A stretch of DNA of 64,000 nt, from positions 1-64,000 of the forward strand of contig WNNJ02001514.1 of NCBI GenBank assembly GCA_012934845.2, given 5' to 3'. Under the pieces are notes generated by a model. The model worked only from the letters and a program-made list of their open reading frames with translations. It ran no database searches and had not been told where the DNA came from. Positions 23,936-36,171 of the stretch are shown piece after piece. The first letter of the stretch is position 1; every line of letters starts with the position of its first letter. The position numbers were made by a program, and so were the translations under genes. The DNA is from Pomphorhynchus laevis (taxonomy: Eukaryota > Acanthocephala > Palaeacanthocephala > Echinorhynchida > Pomphorhynchidae).

Positions 23936-23984
23936 AAATAACTAGGGAAGGAATACAATAAGCTTAAAAAATAACTAACCTTAA

Positions 23985-24153
23985 CGCAATTATCTGCCAG
24001 GTTTTCGGGACTCTGGCGCTTCGAAATAGTTTCGGAGCGCAGACTGAGATCCGTAGTAACTTCGGATTTGACGGATTCATAAGCAATAAAGTTTATAAAT
24101 TTATGTAAAACGTTAATTAAATATATACAATTTAATATTGGATATAACGCCAT
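23985..24153 (-). CDS. Candidate first coding exon, secreted protein (weak)
   Basis: From ATG at 24153 the frame begins with a hydrophobic stretch (MALYPILNCIYLINVLHKF) and then a hydrophilic, GC-richer part ending NLADNCVK. It is followed by AAG/GTTAGT, a good donor. The switch to balanced base use exactly within the frame suggests coding. No acceptor-linked second exon could be fixed: a possible acceptor at about 23309 opens into frames I do not recognise. Could equally be a chance frame in a decayed element. Confidence 0.3.
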
Positions 24154-25609
24154 TTTCGATTATTTTATCCAGAAGATTAGAACATAAGCAAATTAAAACA
24201 TTTAATTCTTTATATCACTTCAATATATTATGACTTAATATGACGTTACTTTTTGGAATCTTAGAGGAGTATTAGCAAAACACGAAATCATGTATCCCGC
24301 ACTATGATTCCAAGTTAGAAAATTGGATTGTCATCTCTGTTATTTTTAATTCGGATATCTGTTAAACTTGCTTTTACTGATATATTTGTATCACCAATCC
24401 TCATCTTCTTTCAAAAGGTAAGGCATTTAGGATTCAATCAGTTATGCTTTGTGTCAATATTATATTATCATTTGCACATGTATTTTGTACCTAATTTCAA
24501 TCGCAAATTAACGTCGATTATCTATTTTTAAATCCAACTTTCAAAGTTAAAAGTAAAATTCGAACAAATTCCAACAAATTTAATAAAAATTTCACGCGAA
24601 TATCGAGAACGACTTTCCATTCGAAGCTTTGCTTAAGTTTCAATTTTATAAGTGTTTGGATAGAAATGGGAAGTGGCTTCGAGTGAATACAAATATAATA
24701 TGTTTTTACATTAGATTTGTCAATATATTTAACGAAAATCGCACTTTAAAAGGTGTCATTAGCACATGTCTAAAGTATGCATTGCGCTCTAATCAACCAA
24801 ACAATGACAATACAAGTTATACATTTACTGGATTCCGGATATGTTCTTTTTAATATACTTTACTGTAAAATACTACAAATGTAGTGTGATACCGAACCGC
24901 CTCACTTATTTTCCGGTATATATTTAGGTAGTGTAGAAAACATATCAAGTGCGCAAATAAAGCGTAACAAATCAATTCTAAACTGAGCTCAGAGCAAGTG
25001 TGAACTAACGAAAGTAAAAATTGTACTATTGTAACATAAAAAAATTTCTCTTTATATTTGCTTTTTTAGAATTAATTCTGATTTTTACCTTTTCGTCTTT
25101 AGTAAAGCAATCTAACATCCGAAAAATGACATTAAAAATACCTAATTGTTTATTAATTAATAATTAAAAATAGTATAATAAGCAATCATTATAAATTAAT
25201 CATTTTCAAAACTTATTAAATAGACAGATCAATTTTATTCAAAATTAGGTAGGCTGGTGGTAGCAGCCAGTCTTTCTAAAAGAATGACATTTTACTACGA
25301 AGAAGACAAACGTTCTCCTGTATTTTTCTTTTTTCATATTATCGTGTTGAAATATAAAATTGAAGATTATTTTTAGTGAACCTCGTATTACTTTTTAAGT
25401 TAAATTGTATATTTTATTCATAAAAATAATCTTTTTGTTTATATCCTGCACCTAATTTATTATCATTCAACACATTAGGTGATAAAAAGGTTAACTCGTA
25501 AATTGGTTAATTTGCAGGTAGCCTGTTTCACATTAAGGTGATTGTAATGATGTGGTATAATTGAATGTGGTTCGAAATAATACCAGGAAATGAATCGACA
25601 AACAAGGCA
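24154..25609. other. Non-coding stretch
   Basis: No element or gene recognised. Short open frames at 24328 and 24629 on the plus strand have no known domain. 25255-25320 is a short less AT-rich patch. Confidence 0.4.
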
Positions 25610-25614
25610 ATTAA

Positions 25615-25660
25615 ACTTATTTGATGAATTTTCGAATACAAGTGCATTCATCATATGATT
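25615..25660 (-). repeat. Small hairpin with hammerhead-like boxes
   Basis: Minus strand: ATGATGA (25654-25648), ATGC, four-base loop, GTAT, TC, GAAA. The same layout with a true CTGATGA occurs at 53901-53925. Confidence 0.4.
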
Positions 25661-25865
25661 GAGTGTTAAGCCTGTGAAAAATTTCCATTAACAAAATATT
25701 TGAAACACGTAATATCTAATGATGACTGCAGTTGCATTCAATAGCTCATCAAATAAATGTAAATGCCTCGTATGTCGATTTATTTCATGCCGTTACATGT
25801 AATTATAATTGTAATTACAATTAAATGGGATTTAATTGCATGTGAAATATTTACTTCTTAATTAT

Positions 25866-26024
25866 CGAACAAATCGAAAGAAATCAACGTAAAATTCATT
25901 GATACAAGTTTTCGCTCACTACTGCGATTAACATCAGGAGGTCACTGAAAATTCACTGTGATCATCATTTTTTCCTTGAAAATTTGTAACAATAAATTTT
26001 ACGTTGATTTCTTTCGATTTGTTC
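25866..26024. repeat. Inverted repeat, 36-bp arms
   Basis: Arms 25866-25901 and 25990-26024 share GAACAAATCGAAAGAAATCA and ACGTAAAATT with its complement, across an 88-bp spacer that itself has TCACTGAAAATTCACTGTGA. A small fold-back element lying just upstream of the LINE. Confidence 0.6.
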
Positions 26025-26084
26025 AATTTTTAAAAGCAATGGAATCTGCTTACTTCTTAATGAGACTAAGCTAAAATTTCAAAA

Positions 26085-27289
26085 ATGAGTAAATTTAGCA
26101 TGTCGGAGCGTTCAAAGAACTCGATGAAAACTAATTTTCCTGCCAATGCAATAAACGAGGTAAGTGGAGATTTAGGTTCTCTTGAATATATTCCGGAGGG
26201 TGAACTTCCCCCGGTACCAAAATTATCCAACCTGGTGATTATCAGACTTTTGGTGCCTCTGGAAAGGCAGAACATGTTCAATGTTTTTATAAGAGGCTTT
26301 GCTCATCGATTTAAAAAAGGATATTGTTCAATGCGATTAAATATTATGAATCTGAGATTAAAATCTCATTTTGCACTCCTGATCTCGCAATGTCGTACGT
26401 AGACTACTTTAAAAAAGAGCATTCGGAACAAGGTATAATTGCTTCCAAACCAATCCTGGCAACAATAAAGATAAATAATATGCCCATATACATTTCAGAA
26501 GAAGATATATCAGCCCTAGAAACTGATTACAAAATCTATAACGTGCGCTTTATAAAAGGGATTAAAGGCTTCCCCATTCCCGTGGCGTTCTGCAATGCAC
26601 CGGTTGATGAAGCTCTAAAACTATCGATTTCAACATGCAATCCTTTTATGGGGTATAATTTGAGATTTTCAATAATCGAAACCGACTCACTAACGTACCC
26701 TCACTGCAACAATTGTCATCAGTGGGGGCATTGGTCCACTGGATGTTCTTTACCACATAAGTGCGGCGTGTGTGGTACAACTGCTATACATCCTGAGAAG
26801 TGCGAAAGTAAGCCATTTTGCGCAAACTGCGGTGGTGAGCACCCCGCATGGTCAAAAAAATGTAAAATCTTTAAGGCGTACCAAAAGAGACACAGGGGTG
26901 GAACAGCAAAACCGACTAGCTTCGTGGAAGCTGTCTCGTCTAACAAGAATGACGACAGGATGTCAAATACGGAAATTCTTAAACTTATTGAAATGCAGCA
27001 TCAGGCATCAATGATTCAACTTGAAAAATTGGTCCAAACATTGGTGGGTCAATTAGCGGAATCCTTCCGTTCTCCTCCTTCTGGGAAGACCAACAATATT
27101 AAGAAGCCACCAAAATCTAAGAAACGAAACGGGTCAGCGCTAAGCATAGCCGCTCTAAAGCTTGCTCGGAAGGATTCGATCTGGGCTATGGCTAACGAGG
27201 GAAATGAAGATATCGCCCGTGGGCAAGCGACTCCATTTGTCGTGACGGGAAGCGGTAAAGGCGACTTTTCCGCCTCTAATTGCGACTAG
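26085..27289 (+). pseudogene. LINE ORF1, zinc-knuckle RNA-binding protein (frameshifted)
   Basis: The frame opens with ATG at 26085 and shifts near 26310-26325, after which the second frame runs to TAG at 27289. The C-terminal half has three cysteine-histidine knuckles in a row, beginning CNNCHQWGHWSTGC, then CGVCGTTAIHPEKC, then CANCGGEHPAWSKKC. This triple arrangement is typical of ORF1 of Jockey, R1 and I elements, which binds element RNA in a ribonucleoprotein. A basic tail KPPKSKKRNG follows. About 400 codons in total. Confidence 0.8.
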
Positions 27290-27323
27290 GTGGAGGGCAT
27301 CCCACTTCGGTAACACTTACGCA

Positions 27324-29783
27324 ATGGGAAGTAATCAAGGACCTTTTTCACTGAATATCCTTCAGTGGAATTCGGGAGGTGCTTCCGCCCTTAGCCTTCT
27401 ATCTGGTAGAGATGCAGATGTTATAGTCCTTCAGGAGACGCGGTCTATCCGTCTCCCCCAGGATATTACTCGATTTATCCCTAAGCACATCTACACCCAC
27501 TTTACTCCTTACATAACCCCCCTCACTCCTCTTCATCACAAGGTCTTTTAACCCTAGTAAAAAGCTCCTTAAGATCATCCCTCCTATTAAACTACTCTTG
27601 TCCAGCCCTATCTTGTTTAGCTATATCACTTTGTAAGAACGGTAAGCGTATAAGCATAGCCAATGTCTATATTCGGCCAGGAGAAATTCACAAGAACCGT
27701 GACCTCCTGGATCAAATATTGGGGAGCGGTTATGACATGTTACTTGGTGACTTCAACGACAGAACTGGTCGTTGGATTAATGCAGCACTCCGCAGAGCAA
27801 GGATCGACTATCTTATTCATAAACCACCTTCCCCAACCTTTCATTGCTCTACAACAAATTCTCTCCTCGACATATTACTGCTACATAAGATGTGGTTGTT
27901 GAAACCCATTTGCACCGAGCAGTCGCGTCAACAACAGACCACCTCTCATGACCTAATTCGCTGGCGGCTAGAGGACGATACGTTGCTTAGAAGAAGGTTT
28001 CACTTTGATCCTATTAGAGTGGCCTTCTTTCAGGCAGCTATCCAACTCTTCCCCATAATTGGAATTGAGAGTTTGACCGAATTTAATTCCTACCTCTCAT
28101 CGCAAGCTACCGCGATCCTTTCGACTACCTATAAAGGTCGAATATACAATCCTACTCCAACAAAGCTCAAGGTCCTAGCTAAAATGTTGCACCTTCCCAA
28201 TCTCTCTGTTTCCGCCAGACATATCCTCTCGAATGAATATTGGAGCTCTAGATATAGGCTCCAGCTGAGCAGGGATAGGGCAAGCATTGCTCACCAAAAC
28301 CCTTCTCAGTCTTCCTTCTGGAAGATATTCAAGAAGGAGAAGTTTGTTTGCTGGAAGGATAGAGCCTTGGTTTGGATTGGTAGCATAGGCCTTGACAAAG
28401 TTTTAGAGGAGTCACTTTCCTTACATAATTATGGAGCCACTCATTCTCCCCAACCAATCCCGCCTTGGTGTGACTTCAGGAGTAGGGACTTATCTGTTAC
28501 AGATATCCTTAACTCCTGGGGACCACTCCCGGGCACCTCCAAATCCCACGCGCCACTTACCACTCGTGTCTGTCAGCTTTTGACATACAGTCAGAGAAAG
28601 GAGGTCGCCATCACAATGCTATTAGCCTCCCCGTCTGACATAGCGGAAATCAACATCAGCCGTCGAGTTTTTTTTACCTAAAAAGAGATTAATCACTTGT
28701 CCTAAAGATCTGCGGCCCATCTCGATTCAAAACGCCCTCATATCCATCTACGAGAAAGCGCTTGCGCGTAGAATCCGCGTTCATTTATGTAGGCGTAATT
28801 TGATCCCACCGAGTTTTCATGGGTTTGTCAAAGGGCGCTCGGTCCATTCAGCAATTGGTGAAGTGCATCAGTTTTGTCAGGATAATAGTCATCAGCTTGC
28901 TGTGGCTGTTTTTCTTGATTTTTCAGCTGCATTTGACCGGATCTCCATTCCCTTCGTTATCTCCTCTCTCAGGTCCCTCGGGTTGCCTGCGAGAATTGTT
29001 AACAGGGTGGAGATATTGTTGTACACCAAGCGGTTCTACTATGAAGACGACCTTGATGCGCGTCAGTTCTACCCTATTACAGGTGTACCTCAAGGATCCC
29101 CACTTTCTCCTATCTTATATCTTGCTGCATCCATTGTATTATTCAAGAATTTTAAACGTGATCAACATCTAGTGGTATATGCTGATGATACCACAGCCTT
29201 GTTCTCTGGACGCAGGTGCAAAGATGTAATCTCTGACATCAGCCGTTTCTTTTTAAGATTAAAAGATCAGTTGCCCCCATCCAATCTTATTTTAAACTCC
29301 TCTAAATCACAGGTGGTTGTCTTTAATGGCGTTCCTGCCACCAAAAAGAAACTTAAGAGACTAGCACTCTCTACACTCTCCTCCATTTTGCAGCATCAAC
29401 CACTCCCTATCTTCACGAGTCGAGTAAAATATCTGGGGTTCACCGTTACGGTGAATTGGTCGGCGAAAGCTGACCTGGATAGACTTAAACGTATCCTGAA
29501 GAAAGCTAGGTGGGCTCTGAAACGGGCCCAGCATCTGTCATTGAATGGGATAACCCAAGTGCGCCTCTGGGGTACTTGGGCTATCTCGGGATTAGTCTTC
29601 TTCTCACGAGGACGTCCCCCAGAACAAAGACTAAGGTTTCTCAAGCTCCTCATCTCGAGATTACCAACCATAGTCCGCCTTGACTGGACTCTTAGGTGTG
29701 TGAGAGACCCCGAATGGTTCAGTCAGAGGGCGGCGCGCTGGTGCGGCCGAGGGGCTCAGATCCCTCTGGACCTGAGGCCGTGA
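27324..29783 (+). pseudogene. LINE ORF2, endonuclease and reverse transcriptase (broken)
   Basis: The frame starts at ATG 27324 with LNILQWNSGG and VIVLQETRS, the endonuclease start. The nuclease continues in other frames from 27600 with LLGDFNDRTG near 27740 and TTSHDLIRW near 27950 in place of the usual SDH. RT motifs: RPISIQNALISIYEKALARR (28710), FLDFSAAFDRI (motif A, 28910), GVPQGSPLSPILY (motif B, 29080) and VVYADDTTAL (motif C, 29170). The frame changes at least twice: in the nuclease region, and at a run of eight T near 28670. About 820 codons, somewhat short because the nuclease is decayed. Confidence 0.83.
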
Positions 29784-29906
29784 ATATAAGTTGAAGATTC
29801 CAAAATACACGTCGTGAACAGTTTCTATTTTAAGTTGTCTTTTGCATGTTTTTGTTTCTTAAGTTTTTATCAGTTATATAGTTATTAATAAAACCCTTAC
29901 TTACTT

Positions 29907-31849
29907 AAAATTTCAGCCAAGAAGAACGTTAAAACTTAGGATAATGGACATATTTGAAATTATTTAAATGTTTATGATTTAAATTGCGAAAAGCCTTCAG
30001 TATTTTTCTTAACACATAATTAACAAGAACTGGCAACGTATTAACGACTTATTTAGATAAATTTAAGATCTGATTTGATAATTTAAAATCTGATATTATT
30101 CAGGAAATATTAAATAAAAATTTCTCGATTTATATTTGCTTAGATATAATTTATTCATTCATTAACAATTTCGAATTTTATTGTAAAATTGATCATCACA
30201 AAAATTCTAAGCATCATAATATAGACAGTTTGATATTACAACATATTGCTAAAAATGCAGCTACGTAGAAAATTTTTAATGAAAGCTTTATATTTGATTA
30301 ATCAAATCTCTAAATCTACCTCTTGTCCCTTCGTCTTTGAAACATTTTCAAGGCTACTCGTTTCAAAGTTAATATATGGACCGTGTCATTGACAACATTA
30401 AAATATATTAGTGCACTTCACCAAATTCAACTCTGATTTCAATTGAGTTCTTAGATTGACGCGTGTTAAAAGTATGTATCTTATCATTCCAACGTTAATA
30501 ATGTAATTAGGAAAACCTTAGTTGTTGATGTTAATTTGAGTATTAACTAATTGTACCAGTACATTTCATCTTACCGTCTCATCAAAATTTCCTTCAATGA
30601 TTCTTATCAACGAGTACATTGCTATCTAACGGCCGTTGTCTATATCAAATTCCGATCATCTGTAAAATCAGCAAACGCTGCTTAGAGACCCATTTTCTGA
30701 AATTCTTGGCTCCAACAACTATCTAACTTTCTTCATCATTACGACAGCAGTGGTTAATTCAAGTTACAACTTGAAATTTTCCTTACTATAGCATGGTGGT
30801 AACGGCTTTAAATATATAATCTTCATAGTTTAAAGCACACTATAATGAAAACTTACATGGTACAATTTAGTAGGACGTACGAGCATAATGTGTATAGCGA
30901 AAAGGGAGGGTAACTAATAGAAAGGGTGACTGTGAAAATTGTACACATTAGTTGAATCCATTTTGTGATGGTTGTCCATGCTTTATAAATATATATAGGG
31001 GACGTTTAACTGTAACGATTATATTGATGTAACAGTTTAATAAAAATATGAAAATGACCTTGATGTGCACATTGTCTTATATTCAAACAACGAATGAAAT
31101 TTTATCGGTATTAATTGAATAAAATTGATTTAGAGTATCCATCAAGTATTTTTTGCAGGATGAAAACATCAGATCAAAATGCGAGATGTGAAAATTAAAT
31201 GCGAACTATCAAAATTTGATAAATCAAAAATTATAAAAAAATTAAATGTGAATGAAATTTGCAAAATCAAAAAATGTAACAATTAGTAAATATTGCACTT
31301 AATTGCATATGGATCACAAAAGCAGTCACAATCACTATCGATTTAATTATAGGATTTAGAGTAAACAATAGAAAGAATAATTTCCTGTAGATAATAACGG
31401 AATACTGCAAGTAATCCCATTTACTTGCAACTGTTCAAATTAAATCAAAACTTTTACGTGAACATTTAAATATACATCGAAACGATATTAATATGTGAAA
31501 TTCGATAACTTTATATGTAATATTTAATGTTATTAATTCGATGTAAAAATTACTGACAATGTCGTCTAGGCTTAAAAATATTAAAAAATTCCAGCAAATT
31601 TTGAATATTTAACTTTTAAAATTTTTAAATATTCTTTAAAATATAAATTTTTTTTAATCTTATATATATGAAACTAATGCTAGATCATTAACATTAAATT
31701 CACTAAATCTTTAAATCATTAAAGAAAACCATTTGTCTTAAAGGCAAAGTAATTTCATAATGTGCAGCTTAAATTTGTTTTTGTCGAATGCCAGAATCTA
31801 AATTCTCAAATATCTAAATTCTTAAATGACAAAAATAAATATTTAAATG
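29907..31849. other. Non-coding AT-rich stretch
   Basis: No gene or element recognised on either strand. Open frames are short and without recognisable motifs. Confidence 0.4.
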
Positions 31850-32160
31850 CTAATCCTCCTCCCACGTAGCACGCTCCGCCATTAAACATGGAATATTGGC
31901 GCCAAATGCAGAGACACGAGAGCGGCAAAAATATGCGTGCTTGGATGCAACGTACACGAAGTTCGTAATCGTCGCCGTCGAGACGTTGGCCAGCGTCGGC
32001 AAAAAGGTAACCGATTCCTTGACCTTGGTCAGAAAGTGATTAAGCATATCTGCAATGACATCCGAGCAAAGACCTTTTTTACTTCAACGTATAAGCTGAT
32101 AAATTCACAGAGGAAACGCGGCATGTATCAGAAAAACCTTCTACGGGAACAGACTTGAAC
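31850..32160. other. GC-richer patch of unknown origin
   Basis: On the minus strand a frame of about 100 codons, including FLPTLANVSTATITNFVYVA and ending TWEED, runs through 32150-31850. On the plus strand a frame rich in Arg (VRNRRRRDVGQRRQKGN) overlaps. I recognise neither. It lies immediately before a Penelope-like array and may be a piece of captured coding sequence or an old element. Confidence 0.3.
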
Positions 32161-32204
32161 CATCTGAATGCGTCGCATTAAAAGAGAGTTCACTTGCCTA
32201 ACCA

Positions 32205-33185
32205 TATTTTGAAATAAATATTTAAACGTTTATTTTAAGTTTCAATTTTTTATTTTAACTTGATTTAAATTATAAAAATCTTATAACAATTATTTATTTT
32301 ATTATTTAATTATTAAATTTTGATTTAGCATTATTATGTTATTTTTATAATTATATTAAATCCGTAGACTCAGTTAGCTGATTTGATTTGTTCTACTAAT
32401 CAAATTAGTGAACAAATTTATCCAGGTAGCCTCATTCTTACCAAAACCAATATTAATGATAAATAAAGTATATATCTAGATATGAACATTAAATTAACAT
32501 CAATTAAAACTACTTTTAATTTATATCGTAAAGATGACATATTTAAATTTACAAGAAACATATTTTTGCATGAGCATTCATGCATACCATATAATATAAA
32601 ATATAATACATTAAATAATGAAATTTTAAGAATTGCAACAATATGTAATGATATTGGTTTTCTTCAATATCATTTAAATAATTTAATAGATACATATTTT
32701 AAACTAGGTTACTATAAAAAACCATCAAACAGAAAATAGTAAAATATATAAATCAACACAATAATATAAAGAATAAATTTAAACTCTTAAGTGGCAAATT
32801 TTTATGGATGGATAATAAATAATATACTTTGCATTAGAATAAGATACTAGATAGTTATTTCAGAGGAAATACATCATTAGCATGTATTTGGCCCCGCTGC
32901 TATGTTGGGTAGAGGAGTTAAGGTCCGAAAACTAATAGCAAAGCAGTTCCTCCTGATTACCTCTAATTCTTATTTTGATACAACGTCTGTTATTTATTAG
33001 TGAATTCATAAAAATGACTTTTATTTTAAATTTCATTTTTTTTAACTTGATTTAAATTATAGAAAATCTAAAAACAATTATTAATTTTATTATTTAATTA
33101 TTAAATTTTGATTCATCATTATTGTTTTGTTTATTTTATAATTATATTAAATACGTAGACTCAGTTAGCTGATTTGAGTTATATA
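32205..33185 (+). mobile_element. Penelope-like tail-body-tail array
   Basis: A tail (32205-32396, ending CTCAGTTAGCTGATTTGATT) is followed without gap by a 5'-truncated body (32397-32820, ORF sequence after motif C, ending in LSGKFLWMDNK with breaks). Then comes a second full tail (32820-33180) ending in the same terminal words. This direct-repeat arrangement is the pseudo-LTR form known for Penelope-like elements, which arises from partial tandem copies. Confidence 0.8.
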
Positions 33186-33328
33186 TAAATTATATAAATT
33201 ATATTAAATTATATATAACTCAAATTATATTTGAGTTATATATAAAGTTTGGATTTTACATAAAAAGTTATAATTAATAATCAAAGCATTAATCATTAAT
33301 AATTAGTAAATAATAACCTGTTTGAGGT

Positions 33329-33503
33329 ATTATTTATATTATCCACACGAAAAAATTTGTGTTAAAGTTAATTGTAAGGTTTCGGTCAATCACAGTGACC
33401 CTTTTCAAGTTCTTTTTCAAAATCTTGAAAAGGGTCACTGTGATTGACCGACACGTTACAATTAACTAACAAAATTTTTTCTCGTGTGGATAATATTAAT
33501 AAT
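33329..33503. mobile_element. Fold-back repeat FB-C
   Basis: Arms of about 80 bp (33329-33408 and 33424-33503) nearly touch, sharing ATTATCCACACG, GTTAATTGTAA and GGTCAATCACAGTGACCC. Read from the complement of the left arm, the inner part is TTGAAAAG, GGTCA, seven-base loop, TGACC, GAAAC. This is again a stem between a CTGAAGA-like box and GAAAC. No coding frame. Confidence 0.68.
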
Positions 33504-35230
33504 GGCTAAAAACAGATTACATGACACACGAATGTAATTTTAACAGAATTAATAAACTATATTAAAGTATAGTATTAATATATATAGTTTATATGAATAA
33601 ACTATATGTTCATTTCTAATGGTAAACCTAAATGTACCCTTATATTTATTATTTTAAAAGATATTCTTATATTTATTGTTAAACTTGAATTAGTCTAAAT
33701 CATCGAAATTAACTGTTTTTGTATATAACATAAAGTAATAGATATCTTGGTTAGATGTAAAATTTTAAAATATATTTGTAATTGAGTGAAATTCGATAGC
33801 TAAAGTATTGATTCTTGGTAGCTTTTATATAGATAGTGACTTTCTATACAAAATCAACTTAAATTAGTCATGCTTCATCACCTTCACTGAAATAATGTAT
33901 TTGATCTTACATTGAGGATAAAATACGGCCTGCTCACACTGCATGTGTTGCCTTCACGACTCAGTGATTTTTCACTTGAATTAACCGCTGTCGGCTATTT
34001 CAAACAATACCGGTAGCATACAAAATTCGGTAGAGAATCTTGGTTTTCTGTAGACAGCTTTAGTAAAAAATCATCATTATGGTAACACAGTTCAGTAAAA
34101 TATAGATAATTTATTTAATCAACTTTTGACTGTGTGCATAATTTAAACATTAATTTAATTTATCAACATTGGCGGCTGTTTGTACTAAATTACAATGGAA
34201 AATAAATTAATGGATATATTTTAGTCAACGGATGTAAGCTTTATTATATATTTACAGCAGAATAAAGTACAAAATAAAATACGTTTCCAGATTCAAAATT
34301 AAACGATAAATTTATAAATTATTTATTTTTAATCATCTTTATTCATTTTAAAATATTTTTTAAATCCTTAAGACAGCAATTTTACAAAATGATAAATAAT
34401 TCTTCTGACTTTTTCTTTAAAATTCAAATGTTCGTTTTACTAACAGTAAATTTTATGTTTAATTTAATTTTATTAATGTAGTGTAAATAAACATTTTTAT
34501 TAAACACTTTAATATTTTTATTAAACACTATACGCTAATGGCGCTAATTTAAAAATAGCCAAATAAAATTTCATTATTCAGCTACATTTATATCTATTTA
34601 CCTGTTTATCCTTTTAACTGTCTATTATTATTATTTCTCTCTATTTTTATATCATAATTTTTTTTATTTATTTATTTTTATATCATAATACAATTAATTT
34701 ATTAATAATTAATTAATTTATTGTTAATGTAATGGTAATATTTTCAGAAATAAAAGTCGAATACGAGAATGTAATCATTCTGTTTACAACTAGATATTTT
34801 TGTTAAAAAAGCAAATTTAACTAAAATTCCATTTAAAGTGCTTGAAATCTTATTAAATATAATTTAACATAAGATTAGATTAAAGTATTAATCTAATACT
34901 AACTATAAAATCTACCTTTTACCTTTTAATAATAACGTATATTTGTTACAGTTATTCACAGTTTTCAAATTTGATAAATAACATAATCTCTTCTTATAAT
35001 CACTTTTAATATAAACTTTGAATGAACAGTAGGAATTGTTTACTGTTGGCATTCGCTAAGGCGCATCATTACCAATGATTATAAAAATGTATTAATCATT
35101 ATATTTTTAATTATTTAATAATTTATATAATATATTATATATATCATAACATAATATATAATATTTTTGTTATTTTTTTATCCACACAAATTAGTGTAAA
35201 AACATAATAATATAATTACTAATAATTTTA
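33504..35230. other. Non-coding AT-rich stretch
   Basis: No gene recognised. Consists largely of A/T runs. A region at 33880-34040 is slightly less AT-rich but has no long frame. Confidence 0.4.
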
Positions 35231-36171
35231 TAGTTCCTGCTATCATCTTTAAAAAATTTCCAAACTTAAGAATATACTGGTATTTTAATTGCTAAAACAG
35301 CATTTTATTGTAATATTAATAAATTCTGCACATTTGAGAATGTGAAATATTAAAAAAATTATAAACCGTAAACGTGGAATTACAATGAAGTTCCAGTGCA
35401 GAGTTAACGTTCTGCCAATAAATTTATATAGAGTTACTAATAATATATTACTAATAATTATTATTAATAATATATATAATTATTAACTTCTTACTATAAT
35501 ATGGATTATAATATAAATTTAATCAGACAGTGTTGAATTTTTGTATGGTTGCAACATTATCTAATGACTCTTTGTAACATTTTTCTTATATTCTGTTTCT
35601 ATACTCTCTCTTATTGAAGTGAAAGAATATAACATATAATATTTGAAATAAAACTAAAATATAACTCATTTATAGTTTATTATATAGTTAATTAATTATT
35701 ATATTATATATGCATTAGTCATTATTTTCACCTTCTAACTTACATAATATGGATTATAATACAGATTTGATCAATTTTCCTTAAATCAAATCGTAATTTT
35801 ATTGCTGGCATTTTTTTAGCATTTTTAATAAATAATTTAATTTCCATTAATTTGATGAAAATTAATTTAATTTAATTTTATAATGAAGAATCGGCTTTAA
35901 ATATATATCAGTTTATGAATAATATATTATTCATTAAGATCCGTCAATTATAGAGGCGTAACTCTCTATAAATTTATTGGCAGAACGTTAAGTCTGCACT
36001 GGAACTTCATTGTAATTCACCGTTTACGGTTTATAATTTTTTTAATATTTCACATTCTCAAATGTGCAGAATTTATTAATATTACAATAAAATGCTGTTT
36101 TAGCAATTAAAATACCAGTTTATTTCTAAGTTTGGAAATTTTTTAAAGATGATAGCAGGAACTATCGAAAC
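35231..36171. mobile_element. Long terminal-inverted-repeat element with 206-bp arms
   Basis: Left arm 35231-35437 and right arm 35958-36163 are reverse complements with few differences, separated by about 520 bp of A/T-rich sequence without coding potential. The outer end of the right arm runs into AAAGA, T, GATAG (36151-36155), CAGGAA, CTATC (36162-36166), GAAAC (36167-36171). A fold-back or MITE-like transposon. No target duplication was identified. Confidence 0.7.

Larger units (their letters stand above)
26081..29906 (+). mobile_element. Jockey/R1/I-group LINE, nearly full length
   Basis: Two-ORF non-LTR retrotransposon. ORF1 has zinc knuckles, ORF2 an apurinic-type endonuclease and reverse transcriptase. 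The 3' end is AATAAAACCC followed by a TTACTTACT tail. A 10-bp direct repeat TAAAATTTCA lies just before ORF1 (about 26071-26080) and directly after the tail (about 29907-29916), a likely target duplication. The GC content is far above that of the flanks. ORF1 and ORF2 each carry frame breaks, so the copy is not active. No RNase H domain is visible after the reverse transcriptase. Confidence 0.85.

Noticed and set aside
29396-29671. Minus-strand 91-codon frame
   Set aside because: Antisense shadow of the LINE reverse-transcriptase C-terminus.
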